DNA of 64,000 nt from positions 186,001 through 250,000 of the forward strand of contig NZ_JANUBZ010000008.1 in the NCBI RefSeq assembly GCF_024808665.1, written 5' to 3'. Numbering within the stretch: the stretch's first letter is position 1; each line of letters starts with the position of its first letter. This DNA is from Mucilaginibacter empetricola. Its GTDB lineage: Bacteria > Bacteroidota > Bacteroidia > Sphingobacteriales > Sphingobacteriaceae. The notes beneath the pieces are model-generated. The model was not told the origin of the DNA. It searched no databases and worked only from the letters and a program-made list of their open reading frames with translations. Position numbers and translations under genes: made by a program. Positions 35,495-45,297 of this stretch are shown piece by piece.

Positions 35495-36844
35495 ATGAGT
35501 AAGGACGGCAAAAGCAAGACCAACGGAAGACCCAAAATATTTGTTTTAGATACTTCAGTGATCTTATACGATCACAACGCTTTCGAAAACTTTCAGGAAC
35601 ATGATGTAGCTATACCGATACAGGTACTAGAAGAGCTCGATAATATGAAAAGTGGCAACGATACCCGCAACTTTGAAGCCCGAAGCTTTATCAGGTTGAT
35701 GGATGAATTATCGCATAACCGGCTTATTAACAAGTGGCAGCCTCTAAGCGGTAAAGACAAAGGGAATTTTAAGGTTATCATTGATACCAAAAATTTGGCT
35801 GCTGATGCTGAAGCCGTGTTCGGTTCTGCCAAAACTGATCACCGCATTTTAAATGCGGCGTTGGGTTTGCAGGAAGAACATCCTGATAAGAAAATAGTGC
35901 TGGTTTCAAAAGACATCTGTTTACGTTTAAAAGCCAAAGCCCTTAACCTGCATGCTGAAGATTACGAAACCGGCAAAATTAAAAACCTGGCCGAGCTTTA
36001 CACGGGTGAAACTACCTTAGGTAAAGTGTCCGAAAAACTCATTACGCAGCTTAATAAGGACGAAAGTGTAGATGCCGCTCAGTTTGAAATTCAACACACC
36101 AGCAATCATTTTTATATTTTAGATGGAAAAAAAGGGCAGCTGGCGGGTTTTTACAATTCAAAAACAGCACAGCTTGAAAAAATAACAGAGCAGCCGGTAT
36201 TTAACATCCATCCTAAAAATATTGAGCAATCTTTTGCCATCCATGCCTTATTGCATCCTGATATCAAGCTGATTACCATACAGGGTAATGCTGGTACCGG
36301 CAAAACCTTACTGGCACTTGCGGGGGCTTTAGAACAGCGTAAATATTTCAGGCAGATATTTGTTACCAGGCCCATTGTGCCATTGAGCAATAAAGACATT
36401 GGCTTTTTACCGGGCGATATTAAATCAAAAATAGACCCTTACATGGCCCCCATATGGGACAACCTGAAATTTATAAAAGACCAGTTTGCCGACGATGAAA
36501 AAATGCAAGCCAAAATTGATGAACTGGTAGTCAACGAAAAGATTTCCATTACACCACTGGCCTTCATTCGCGGCCGTACACTGAGCAAAATATTCTTTAT
36601 TGTGGACGAGGCTCAGAACCTGACACCGCACGAGGTTAAAACAATCATATCTAGAGCGGGCGAAGACAGTAAGTTTGTTTTTACCGGAGATATTTATCAA
36701 ATTGATACCCCATACCTGGATGCCGAAAGTAATGGCCTGAGTTATTTGATTGATAAAGCAAAAGGACATCCCCTTTACGCCCACATCACCCTGCAAAAAG
36801 GCGAGCGGAGCGAACTGGCTAACTTAGCAACGGAGTTATTATAA
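35495..36844 (+). CDS. PIN-PhoH protein (RNase-ATPase)
   Basis: The 449-residue protein joins an N-terminal PIN nuclease domain (KIFVLDTSVILYDHNAF with the first acidic residue, EELDNMK, and a third acidic site around TDHRIL) to a C-terminal PhoH ATPase (~240-449) with Walker A GNAGTGKTLLALA and Walker B IFFIVDEAQNLTP. PIN-PhoH proteins (VapC-PhoH in mycobacteria, YlaK in Bacillus) are sequence-specific RNA helicase/RNases. Whether the RNA encoded just upstream is a substrate is speculation. A small secreted-protein gene begins 6 bp after the stop. Confidence 0.93.
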   Translation: MSKDGKSKTNGRPKIFVLDTSVILYDHNAFENFQEHDVAIPIQVLEELDNMKSGNDTRNFEARSFIRLMDELSHNRLINKWQPLSGKDKGNFKVIIDTKNLAADAEAVFGSAKTDHRILNAALGLQEEHPDKKIVLVSKDICLRLKAKALNLHAEDYETGKIKNLAELYTGETTLGKVSEKLITQLNKDESVDAAQFEIQHTSNHFYILDGKKGQLAGFYNSKTAQLEKITEQPVFNIHPKNIEQSFAIHALLHPDIKLITIQGNAGTGKTLLALAGALEQRKYFRQIFVTRPIVPLSNKDIGFLPGDIKSKIDPYMAPIWDNLKFIKDQFADDEKMQAKIDELVVNEKISITPLAFIRGRTLSKIFFIVDEAQNLTPHEVKTIISRAGEDSKFVFTGDIYQIDTPYLDAESNGLSYLIDKAKGHPLYAHITLQKGERSELANLATELL

Positions 36845-36850
36845 ATTAAT

Positions 36851-37636
36851 ATGAAGATTTCTATCCCATGTATAGCGTTCATTTGTTTTGTCACACAAAT
36901 TGCCTTTGCCCAAATAAAAGTGACAGATATTTCCGAAAATGGTTTAAAGGGTAAGGTCAAAAAGGTTATTGAATATACTTATCGTGGGGGTGAAAATTTA
37001 GATACCCTTGGGACGCCGGAAAAAAGAATCAGGAACTTTGACGAGAAGGGGAATCAAATAGATGAAGTCATTTATGACAAGAGTGGTAATTTAATGACGA
37101 AGTTTGTTTTTGAATATCCAAAAGATAAAACAATCATCAAAAATCAATATGATGCAAACAACAAACTTCAATGTAAATACACCTTTAAGTACGATCCTAG
37201 GGGAAATGAAATTGAATTTGATACTTATGCGAATAATCCCAGTATAAAAACTGACGCGAAAATGGTTTTTGTTTATGATGCAAATCAAAATCGCATCGAG
37301 GAAGACTCTTATATAGACGGTAGTCATCAAACAGAAAGAGCTATTTTCTTTTACAATGAAAAAAATCAAAAGATTGAGGAGGATCGGGCGTTGTTTTTTA
37401 CACAAGCTATTAAGAATGAAAAAATTATTTTTTCCTATGATGATTTGGGTAATCAAATCAAATCAGAAACTTTTGACTCTAATGACAAATTAACAGGGTC
37501 AACGGAAATATCATATTCTCAAAATGATTTAAACGGCAATTGGCTGGTCAGAACACTTGAACTTAAAGGACACAGTAAAATGCAGGGAAATTATATTTTT
37601 AAAGATATTACTAAAAGATACATATTATATTTTTAG
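36851..37636 (+). CDS. Secreted protein with YD-like repeats (hypothetical)
   Basis: The 261-residue protein has a signal peptide (MKISIPCIAFICFVTQIAFA). The mature region repeats a beta-hairpin unit of the kind seen in RHS/YD or wall-associated repeats, e.g. RNFDEKGNQIDEVIYDKSGN, FKYDPRGNEIEFDTYA and FSYDDLGNQIKSETFDSND, about six copies of 'F-x-Y-D-x-x-G-N-x-I'. It is Lys/Asn-rich and visibly more AT-rich than its neighbours. It starts 6 bp after the PIN-PhoH stop, but the product type is unrelated, so co-transcription may be incidental. Function unknown. Confidence 0.72.
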   Translation: MKISIPCIAFICFVTQIAFAQIKVTDISENGLKGKVKKVIEYTYRGGENLDTLGTPEKRIRNFDEKGNQIDEVIYDKSGNLMTKFVFEYPKDKTIIKNQYDANNKLQCKYTFKYDPRGNEIEFDTYANNPSIKTDAKMVFVYDANQNRIEEDSYIDGSHQTERAIFFYNEKNQKIEEDRALFFTQAIKNEKIIFSYDDLGNQIKSETFDSNDKLTGSTEISYSQNDLNGNWLVRTLELKGHSKMQGNYIFKDITKRYILYF

Positions 37637-37660
37637 TTGAATTAGCACATAAGTATAATT

Positions 37661-39808
37661 TTAACTGACAATATTATCCGTCACCCTTGCAATATCATTG
37701 CTGATTTTATTAATAAAACCCAATTGCTCTTTCAGTAAAAGTTCATCAGCAGAAAGTTTAACGGGCGGTTCAGTTTCGACTATAGGTGTAGTTTTGCCTG
37801 TATTAAATTCAATAATACGCCCATTGAATTTTTTATTGCAGTCGTTTAATACTGCGATGCTTTTTTTGATCATCTTTAAATTTTCTGCAGGTGCTTGTAG
37901 CAAGGTTTTATTTGATACCGAGGATGCTATTGTAGCGATGTATGACGACAAAATATGATTCAATACTACAAATTTGTGCACCTCTTTTATCTTGCGCTGC
38001 TTGCTTTTTGGCTCCGAGGTCATGCGCTCAAAGGCGGCAGATAAATTGGCCGATTTAACGAATACATCTTTGCGGGCTAGTTTGTATTCAATACTGCCCA
38101 CTTGTCTCCCCAAAATAGTTTCCGCAATTTTTACCAGGTAATTAATATTGGCAGTAACAACATCGGCCAGATTATCCTGTATCTTTTCAAACTCCCAGCT
38201 TGGAAAAATAAGGTAACTGGCAATAAATGCTATTGATGACCCGATAACTGTATCTATTATTCGTTCTTTTACCACCAACCCAACACCCAAAAACTTAAAC
38301 AGGATGAGTACATATGGCGTCATGAAAATAACACTTACCACATAGTTTAATCTTAAAAAGCTGTAGGTGCCAATCATCAGTATTACTAAAAGACCAAACT
38401 GAATACTTTTATCAGGAATAAATAGCAAGATGACGATACCTATAACACCACCAAAAATGGTACCGATAAGTCGCTGATAATTGCGCTGTTTGGAAAGACT
38501 GAAACCTGGCTTTAGTATAACAATAATGGTTAATAAAATCCAATAGCTATGGTGTCCAAGCGAAATACTTTTAGCCGTTATAAAACCTATCATGCATACT
38601 AATGACACTCGTAATGCATGTTTAAAAGCTGCTGAGCCAAATGAAAAGTTATCAAAAAATACATGAGGCGCGTAATCCTGCTGCGGTACAAATTTTGAAA
38701 ACTCCAGCTTGTTTTTCGCAGGTTCAATTAAGTTTTTTGACGATTTAAAATGATAATAGTTGCCAATGCTTTTTATCCTGTCATTCAAATCGCGCAGGTT
38801 AATCAGTATTTTTTTGAGCGCGATATTGGTAGCTGTTTGGTCATTGGTCTTAATATCGTCTATTTTTACTTTCAACTGCTCTAAAAGCGGATCAAAATCA
38901 AACTGCTTACGGTTGTGCCTGTTAGTTAAAACCATATAGGCAATATTATCAACCTCGTCGGCCATTTGGCGTATAATGGCCGATATATCGGTTAGTATTC
39001 CTGTTGCTCTAAATTTTTCCCTGATATTTTCATAGTCATAGTGGGTAGCCATTATTTGTTCAAACATATCCACCAGATCGACAAACGTAAGTACCAGTAC
39101 CCGACTGGTATTTGTTGATTCCTTCACCATTAACCTGCTTTTAAAAAGCAGCTCCCTCACAGCATCCTGGTGCTGGCTAACGGCTATCTGCTGTGAAACC
39201 AGTGTACGATAGTTCTTATCAATGTCAGTATCGGGCAAATAAAAATCAGCCTTTGTTCTTAAAAAAGTCGCTATATCAGCAATATTCTCTCCCAAAACCT
39301 GTTGAGCCGCCCTATAGGGTCTTATACCAAAAAATACCAGGCTAAAAACCATATACCAAAGGCCGCCGGCTAGTATAGTAGCGCTCAAAGGCAATACATC
39401 GTTGGGTGCAGCCGCTTTATCCATCATAAATATCATGGATAGTAGCGCGCAGGTACCCACCGAAGCCGCGCGGTTTCCATAAACGGTGAACATTGAAAAC
39501 AAGAAGGAAAATAAAGCGATCTCGATGCCTAATGTAAACAGGTTTAACCGGGCAAAACCCGTTGTAACAGCGACCACAAAAAGAAACAAATTTCCAAAAG
39601 CCATGGCATTGCGCTTATACGTTACCGGGCCAGGGCTGTCAATGGTGCAAATACAAAGCGCTCCTAAAGAAAGGGTTAACCCAATATCAAAGTGTTTAAA
39701 TTGAATAAATACCAGCGAGGGTAGTAGTATGCCTATAGTCATGCGCAACCCATCAGAGAAATACTGGCTGTAAAAAAAGCTTTTTATCTCCCTGAAGTTT
39801 GTTTTCAT
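37661..39808 (-). CDS. FUSC family membrane protein (YccS/YhfK-like)
   Basis: The 715-residue protein has two clusters of membrane helices (~18-165 and ~395-530), each followed by a large soluble helical domain (~165-390 and ~540-715). This is the duplicated layout of the FUSC/aromatic acid exporter superfamily, and GLTLSLGALCICTIDSPGPV near the N terminus fits the family. Members are thought to export aromatic acids or act as envelope proteins. No membrane-fusion partner gene (aaeA-like) is adjacent, so substrate and mode are unknown. Confidence 0.88.
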   Translation of the reverse strand: MKTNFREIKSFFYSQYFSDGLRMTIGILLPSLVFIQFKHFDIGLTLSLGALCICTIDSPGPVTYKRNAMAFGNLFLFVVAVTTGFARLNLFTLGIEIALFSFLFSMFTVYGNRAASVGTCALLSMIFMMDKAAAPNDVLPLSATILAGGLWYMVFSLVFFGIRPYRAAQQVLGENIADIATFLRTKADFYLPDTDIDKNYRTLVSQQIAVSQHQDAVRELLFKSRLMVKESTNTSRVLVLTFVDLVDMFEQIMATHYDYENIREKFRATGILTDISAIIRQMADEVDNIAYMVLTNRHNRKQFDFDPLLEQLKVKIDDIKTNDQTATNIALKKILINLRDLNDRIKSIGNYYHFKSSKNLIEPAKNKLEFSKFVPQQDYAPHVFFDNFSFGSAAFKHALRVSLVCMIGFITAKSISLGHHSYWILLTIIVILKPGFSLSKQRNYQRLIGTIFGGVIGIVILLFIPDKSIQFGLLVILMIGTYSFLRLNYVVSVIFMTPYVLILFKFLGVGLVVKERIIDTVIGSSIAFIASYLIFPSWEFEKIQDNLADVVTANINYLVKIAETILGRQVGSIEYKLARKDVFVKSANLSAAFERMTSEPKSKQRKIKEVHKFVVLNHILSSYIATIASSVSNKTLLQAPAENLKMIKKSIAVLNDCNKKFNGRIIEFNTGKTTPIVETEPPVKLSADELLLKEQLGFINKISNDIARVTDNIVS

Positions 39809-40048
39809 AAACGTTTTTTTTGTGTTAAAAGCGGTTGGTAAATTTGCAAAAATTAAATTTATAGGCTATTTTTTAATAAATATTGCATTAATATTCAATA
39901 GGTATTATAAATTACTCATTTTTTTATAAATTTAGCCTTTAGATATTTAAATTCACGCCCTGAAAAGCAGGGCCAATTTGATAAATAATATCTGCTGCTA
40001 TTTCACCAATTATAATAAACTTAGTTTTTATATCCAACTTATCCTGAT

Positions 40049-42631
40049 ATGCCTTTAACGTTAAAACTCAGCCAAAGAGAAACAGCTTTTAATAATGAAG
40101 TTGTAACGCGCTTTGAGTTATATAACAGCTTATTTCAAACATTGCCTTTTTATCAGGTAAAAGATACCGGTATTTTACTGCCATTTTTTAGCTCCCACTG
40201 CGAAAAGGAAGTAAGTAGTGAAGTATCACCAACGGCAATAATCGATTCGTTTTTTAAAAAATATGTTCCTGATATTGATCATCAGGAGCAAATAAACCGT
40301 CTGTTTCGTTTTATACAGTATATTGAAAGGCAAGTGGTATTGTTTGATGCTATTGAGGACTCGTCATTCAATAAAATCGGCCGCTCTGACGATAGTGGTA
40401 CTCTGCAGAGTCTATTGCAGCAGGCCGCAGTAAGTGATCAGGCCAGAGATGATATCAGCGAAAAATTAAATGATTTTTCATTAAGATTAGTACTAACGGC
40501 ACACCCGACACAATTTTACCCCGGCAGTATATTGGGTATAATGACCGATTTGATTGAAGCGCTTAAAACCAACGATATTAATAATATCGACGTTTTGTTG
40601 CAGCAATTGGGTAAAACGCCATTTTTTAATAAAACATCGCCAACACCGGTTGATGAGGCGGTGAGCCTTGCCTGGTTTTTGGAGAATATATTTTATCACG
40701 CCGTATCGGGCATCCAATCAAAACTCGATGAAGAGTTTGATTTAAACGCCAACCGCAGTGGCCAGCTGCTTGAGCTGGGCTTCTGGCCAGGCGGCGATAG
40801 AGACGGCAACCCTAATGTAACTACCGAAACAACCAGGGCAGTTGCCAGCTTTTTAAGGCAAAGGGTATTTCGTTGTTACTATCGTGATATAAGAGTATTA
40901 AAGCGCAGAATCACCTTCCGCGGGGTTGAAAAAGCGGTGGCCGCTTTGGAGCAGATTATTTATGATAATGCCAATAACAAGCACACCCCGGCCAATTTGC
41001 AGAATGAGATACTGGATTTGCTGCAATCAATTAAACATACGCTGCTTACCAGTCACGATAGCCTTTTTGTAAATATTGTTGATGATTTGATTAAGAAGGT
41101 GCAGCTTTTCGGCTGTTATTTCGCTACGCTGGATATCAGGCAGGATAGCCGTGTTTTGCGTAACGTATTTAACTTTTCCATCAAACAAACCGAAATTAAC
41201 AGCAAGCTCACTGAGGCTTACAACGAATTGGATGAAAAAGCTAAGTTAGAAAGTCTTCAATTTAATGAGGCTGATTTTTATTGCCCGAATGATGCCGAGA
41301 AATTGACGTGCGATACCCTGAATACCATCAGGCTGATGAAAGAAATTCAGCATGCCAACGGAGAAAAAGCATGTCAGCGCTTTATTATCAGTAACTGCCA
41401 ACAAGCATCAGATATATTGCAGTTAATCAATTTGTTTTTGTGGAGCGGTTGGAAAAAAGACAATCTGAGCGTTGACTTTATGCCACTGTTTGAAACTGTA
41501 AACGATTTAAAACATGCAGCCGGTGTGATGGAATTGTTGTATACCCACCCATTTTATAAAGAGCATTTAAAAAACAGGGGCAACCTGCAAAGCATCATGC
41601 TGGGTTTCTCTGATAGTACCAAGGATGGTGGTTATTTAATGGCTAACTGGTCCATTTATCAGGCCAAGGTTGAACTTACGGCCATGGCTCGCAAATATGG
41701 TGTGTCACTTGCTTTTTTTGATGGCAGGGGAGGTCCACCGGCACGTGGGGGTGGTAAAACACACCGTTTTTATGCTTCAATGGGCGAAGAAATAGCCAAT
41801 GAACATATCCAGTTAACCATTCAGGGGCAAACTGTAAGTTCGCAGTATGGCTCGGTTGAAACAGCCAGGTTTAACATGGAACAGTTAATTAATGCAGGTA
41901 TCACATCAGCATTAAATCCCAATAAGCACGATTTACTGGATGACAGGCACAAAGAGTTGATTTCAACCATGGCTGATGAAAGCTTTAAGCTTTTTATCGA
42001 TCTCCGCCAGCATCCGTTGTTTGTGGAGTATCTGGAGAAATTTAGTCCGCTCAAATTATTATCGCACATTAACATTAGCAGCAGGCCAACCAAGCGTAAT
42101 TCAGATGCACAGTTGAAGCTGGAAGATTTACGCGCCATTAGCTTTGTAACCTCATGGAGCCAGTTGAAACAAAGTATACCGGGCTTTTATGGGGTTGGTA
42201 CTGCCCTAAACAAGATGAAAGAAGACGGCAACTGGAACGAGATAAAAGAACTATACAATTCATCAGGTTTTTTTAAGACCATGGTTGACAATTGCACCAT
42301 GTCCATGACTAAATCTGATTTCAGGGTAACGGCTTATCTGGAAAAAGACAAGAAATTTGGGCAGTTCTGGAAATTATTAAAGGACGAATTTGAACTTACC
42401 AAAGCTATGCTGTTGGAACTAACAGGAACAGCGGTTTTAATGCAGGAATACCCCGTTGAGCGCCGATCTATTGCTATCCGCGAGAAAATAGTGTTGCCAC
42501 TGGTAATTATACAGCACTATGCATTGCAGTGCCTAAATAATTGCAACGATGAAGAATTAATTAAAATTTATAACAAACTGGTTATCCGAACAGTATACGG
42601 TATTGTGAATGCCGGCCGTAATTTAGCTTAG
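40049..42631 (+). CDS. ppc: Phosphoenolpyruvate carboxylase
   Basis: The 860-residue enzyme has the conserved catalytic motifs: LTAHPTQFYPGS with the essential His, FWPGGDRDGNPNVT, MLGFSDSTKDGGYLMANW, and FFDGRGGPPARGGGKTH. The last differs from the enterobacterial HGRGGxxGRGGxP form but, as I recall, is usual for Bacteroidota PEPC. It fixes bicarbonate on PEP to give oxaloacetate, refilling the TCA cycle. The C terminus (RTVYGIVNAGRNLA) resembles the QNTG-type end of the family but without the QNTG. A long 240-bp upstream region has no clear TAnnTTTG box. A shared terminator follows. Confidence 0.95.
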   Translation: MPLTLKLSQRETAFNNEVVTRFELYNSLFQTLPFYQVKDTGILLPFFSSHCEKEVSSEVSPTAIIDSFFKKYVPDIDHQEQINRLFRFIQYIERQVVLFDAIEDSSFNKIGRSDDSGTLQSLLQQAAVSDQARDDISEKLNDFSLRLVLTAHPTQFYPGSILGIMTDLIEALKTNDINNIDVLLQQLGKTPFFNKTSPTPVDEAVSLAWFLENIFYHAVSGIQSKLDEEFDLNANRSGQLLELGFWPGGDRDGNPNVTTETTRAVASFLRQRVFRCYYRDIRVLKRRITFRGVEKAVAALEQIIYDNANNKHTPANLQNEILDLLQSIKHTLLTSHDSLFVNIVDDLIKKVQLFGCYFATLDIRQDSRVLRNVFNFSIKQTEINSKLTEAYNELDEKAKLESLQFNEADFYCPNDAEKLTCDTLNTIRLMKEIQHANGEKACQRFIISNCQQASDILQLINLFLWSGWKKDNLSVDFMPLFETVNDLKHAAGVMELLYTHPFYKEHLKNRGNLQSIMLGFSDSTKDGGYLMANWSIYQAKVELTAMARKYGVSLAFFDGRGGPPARGGGKTHRFYASMGEEIANEHIQLTIQGQTVSSQYGSVETARFNMEQLINAGITSALNPNKHDLLDDRHKELISTMADESFKLFIDLRQHPLFVEYLEKFSPLKLLSHINISSRPTKRNSDAQLKLEDLRAISFVTSWSQLKQSIPGFYGVGTALNKMKEDGNWNEIKELYNSSGFFKTMVDNCTMSMTKSDFRVTAYLEKDKKFGQFWKLLKDEFELTKAMLLELTGTAVLMQEYPVERRSIAIREKIVLPLVIIQHYALQCLNNCNDEELIKIYNKLVIRTVYGIVNAGRNLA

Positions 42632-42640
42632 GCTGATTTT

Positions 42641-42675
42641 AAAACCCCGATTCTGTTTTAGGATCGGGGTTTTAA
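42641..42675. terminator. Bidirectional terminator
   Basis: An 11-bp perfect stem (AAAACCCCGAT / ATCGGGGTTTT) with an 11-nt loop separates ppc from the convergent PEP mutase-family gene. Confidence 0.9.
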
Positions 42676-42677
42676 GT

Positions 42678-43517
42678 TTATTTTTTGAAAAGTTCATTAA
42701 AATCAGAATATGGTTTTGCTTTATCCGAGTAGGTAAAAGTTCCTTTCTTCAATGCCTCTTCTGCCGCTAAATAAAAAGAACTGTAAGCAGCCCTCACCAA
42801 AGAAGAACCCAGACTAATCCGTTTTACCCCAATTTCCCCCAGTTTGTCAATAGTGAAATTAGTATTGGCTATGCCCATTATCACATTTACCGGCCGTGGG
42901 GCTACTGCTTTAACTACGGACTCAATCTCCTCATATGTTCTTAATCCAGGTGCAAAAAGCACATCGGCACCTGCATCAGCAAATGCTTCCAGTCGTTTGA
43001 TGGTGTCTTTAAGGTCTGGACGGCCATGCAAAAAATTTTCGGCCCTGGCGGTCAGCGTAAACGACTGCGGCAGAATGCGAGCTGCTTGAACAGCAGCTTT
43101 CACACGTTCAACAGCCAGCTCAAACGGATAAATAGGATCATCATCATTTCCGGTAGCATCTTCAATTGATCCTCCTGCTAAACCAATTCCGGCAGCTAAT
43201 TTTATTGTTTCGGCACAAGTAGCCGGATCAGCGCCATAACCATTTTCCAGATCCGCGGAAACCGGTAAATGTGTAGCGTTAACAATACTTGCCGCGTTTT
43301 GCAAGCTGGCATCACGCGTTATTAAGGCATTTCCATCCGGTACACCTAATGAAAATGCCAGTCCGCCGCTTGTGGTAGCTAATGCTTCATATCCAAGCTG
43401 GGCTAATATTTTTGCCGAACCTGCGTTCCATGGGTTAGGGATAACAAATATGCCGCTCCGTAAATGAAGGTTTCTAAATGTTTCTGCCTTTAATTGAAAT
43501 GAATGAATATCCGTCAT
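42678..43517 (-). CDS. Isocitrate lyase/PEP mutase superfamily enzyme
   Basis: The 279-residue TIM-barrel protein has IPNPWNAGSAKILAQLG at the N terminus, ATTSGGLAFSLG, the Mg-binding segment PVSADLENGYG (Asp and Glu), and SIEDATG, followed by LTARAENFL. This is the 'PEP phosphonomutase' branch found widely without phosphonate genes. The KKCGH motif of isocitrate lyase is absent, so it is not an ICL. Possible reactions include C-C or P-C bond cleavage of small oxoacids; the substrate is unknown. It converges with ppc. Confidence 0.88.
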   Translation of the reverse strand: MTDIHSFQLKAETFRNLHLRSGIFVIPNPWNAGSAKILAQLGYEALATTSGGLAFSLGVPDGNALITRDASLQNAASIVNATHLPVSADLENGYGADPATCAETIKLAAGIGLAGGSIEDATGNDDDPIYPFELAVERVKAAVQAARILPQSFTLTARAENFLHGRPDLKDTIKRLEAFADAGADVLFAPGLRTYEEIESVVKAVAPRPVNVIMGIANTNFTIDKLGEIGVKRISLGSSLVRAAYSSFYLAAEEALKKGTFTYSDKAKPYSDFNELFKK

Positions 43518-43694
43518 GAGGTAATGATTTTAGGATGAAAAGTAAAATTATAAAGATTTGATCGCCTGCTTTAAAATAAATTTTTGTTTTTAGCTTCAGT
43601 TTCTATTTGCTATTCAACTATTTTGCTAAATTGTCACAGAATTGTAATCCCGATTAAAACTATTATTATATACCCCTAAATTTCAAAATTTAAA

Positions 43695-44219
43695 ATGAAG
43701 CATTCAATTATCCCGGTTTTTGGATTAGTTACATTACTATTTGTTACAGCCTGCAATAACAGGCATGCTAAAAATTATAACCCTACAGTTGATGAGGCGG
43801 GCGCGTTATTTATAAAAAATGGAATAGAAGGTAGTATCACCGAGATAAAGGCATCGGGAACTGCCATTACCAATTCAAATAATCAAAGAGTTATCGCGCT
43901 AGCGAAAATGATGATTGACGATCACACAACGGCTGAGGATAAATTAAAAAAAATAGAAAAAGAAAAACAAGTTTTGGCCGGTGATACTGTTAATGCCGAG
44001 CATCAGCTGTTAATAGAAGATCTTTCAAAAAAGACAGGGGCGGCGTTTGATAAAGATTATGTACAGATGATGGTTAATGATCATACGGTTGCCGTAAAGT
44101 TGTTTACAGACGCCAGTCATAACACAGATAGCGATATAAGTAAATTTGCTGGCGCTACGCTGCCTGTTATAAAGATGCATTTAGATTCCGCTAAGGCGAT
44201 ATTGTTGTCGTTAAAATAA
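43695..44219 (+). CDS. DUF4142 lipoprotein
   Basis: The 174-residue protein has a lipoprotein signal ending in LFVTAC (lipobox Cys20). The mature part is a helical bundle with the paired motifs MMIDDHTTAEDKL (~72-84) and VQMMVNDHTVAVKLF (~122-136), the duplicated D-H-T signature of DUF4142. This ferritin-like four-helix domain is common in cell-envelope proteins of Bacteroidota; the function is not established. It is followed after 79 bp by tmk. Confidence 0.87.
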   Translation: MKHSIIPVFGLVTLLFVTACNNRHAKNYNPTVDEAGALFIKNGIEGSITEIKASGTAITNSNNQRVIALAKMMIDDHTTAEDKLKKIEKEKQVLAGDTVNAEHQLLIEDLSKKTGAAFDKDYVQMMVNDHTVAVKLFTDASHNTDSDISKFAGATLPVIKMHLDSAKAILLSLK

Positions 44220-44271
44220 AAGTAAGAGGCAAAGTATTCTATCTGCTTCGCTAAAACTTCATTTTTGCCCT

Positions 44272-44279
44272 TATATTTG
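44272..44279 (+). promoter_or_regulatory. Putative -7 box TATATTTG for tmk
   Basis: Exact TAnnTTTG match 19 bp before the tmk ATG. Confidence 0.5.
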
Positions 44280-44298
44280 GCAAAATACAGACAGCTTA

Positions 44299-44937
44299 AT
44301 GAAGAAAAACTTTTTTATAGCCTTTGAGGGTATTGATGGAAGCGGAAAAAGCACCCAAGTTAAATTATTGGCCGATAAACTTACAGTAGCCGGGCACCAG
44401 GTTTATATAACCTGTGAACCGTCTGAACGCCCCATAGGCAAAATGATAAGAGAGGTTTTTAGTGGCCGGATGGAGGCTGATCACCGAACGATAGCCGCAC
44501 TTTTTGTGGCCGACAGGTTGGATCACCTGCTAAATAAAACTGACGGCATATTGAAGAAACTAGAAAAAGGCTATACGGTAATAACCGACAGGTATTATCT
44601 TTCGTCATACGCTTATCAAAGTCCATATATGGATTTGAAATGGATTATTGATGCTAATTCATTAAGCGCAAACCTGCTACGGCCAGATTTGAATATTTAT
44701 ATTGATATTTCTGCCGAAGTGAGTATTGAACGGATAAAAAAGGGCAGAAGCACCACTGAGCTTTATGAAACTTTAGAAAATCTTCAGCAGGTGAGGGGTA
44801 AATATTTTGAGGTGATGGATTTGTTGAAAGACGAAGAGAAGGTTTTAGTTACCGATGGCAACCGCTCGCCAGAAGCTATTGCCGATGATATCTGGAAAAA
44901 TATATCTGCTGCTTTTATAACTGAAACCGCCTTATAA
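44299..44937 (+). CDS. tmk: Thymidylate kinase
   Basis: The 212-residue P-loop kinase has FEGIDGSGKSTQ (Walker A, residues ~9-20), ADRLDHL and the nucleotide-binding DRYYLSSYAYQ (~97-107). The Arg-rich lid region is IKKGRSTTELYE. It phosphorylates dTMP to dTDP. Length and motifs are normal for the family. The terminator 4 bp after the stop is strong. Confidence 0.94.
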   Translation: MKKNFFIAFEGIDGSGKSTQVKLLADKLTVAGHQVYITCEPSERPIGKMIREVFSGRMEADHRTIAALFVADRLDHLLNKTDGILKKLEKGYTVITDRYYLSSYAYQSPYMDLKWIIDANSLSANLLRPDLNIYIDISAEVSIERIKKGRSTTELYETLENLQQVRGKYFEVMDLLKDEEKVLVTDGNRSPEAIADDIWKNISAAFITETAL

Positions 44938-44941
44938 AAAA

Positions 44942-44985
44942 ATAACCTATAAGTTTCATCAACTTATAGGTTATACTATATTTTA
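44942..44985. terminator. Terminator between tmk and the small convergent ORF
   Basis: A 14-bp perfect stem (ATAACCTATAAGTT / AACTTATAGGTTAT) with a 5-nt loop is followed by an AT-rich run ending in TTTT. A-rich sequence on the left makes it potentially bidirectional. Confidence 0.85.
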
Positions 44986-44997
44986 CAGCTAAAAAGC

Positions 44998-45138
44998 TTA
45001 AAATTTCCTTGCTTTTACCGGAACATAAACCGGTTTTAAATTGAAGTTATCAGGTACTTTACCGTAATATTTGTTATCAATTCTTACTGCTAAGAAGCCA
45101 TTTCCAATTAAAAATTCAACACGTAGCTTGCGGTTCAT
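44998..45138 (-). CDS. Small basic protein, 46 residues (hypothetical)
   Basis: The frame from MNRKLRVEFLIGNGFL encodes a compact, basic protein with two beta-like segments (RVEFLIGNGFLAVRIDNKYYGKVP shown only in part) and a KARKF end. A longer start at 45207 would add a hydrophobic, low-complexity leader. There is no competing gene on the other strand, and it ends near the tmk terminator. Not recognised; it could be a small ribosome-associated or DNA-binding protein, but nothing proves that. Confidence 0.45.
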   Translation of the reverse strand: MNRKLRVEFLIGNGFLAVRIDNKYYGKVPDNFNLKPVYVPVKARKF

Positions 45139-45297
45139 AATAATTAAAATTAAATTTAATAGATCAATAACAATTCCAGCTTGATATTGTTTTATCAAAT
45201 GTTGCAAATAATTATGACAATTGCAACTATTTGCTGATTTAATTATCCAAATATTAAGAATATGACTTTTTTATTAAAATCAATATTCCTTAAAATG

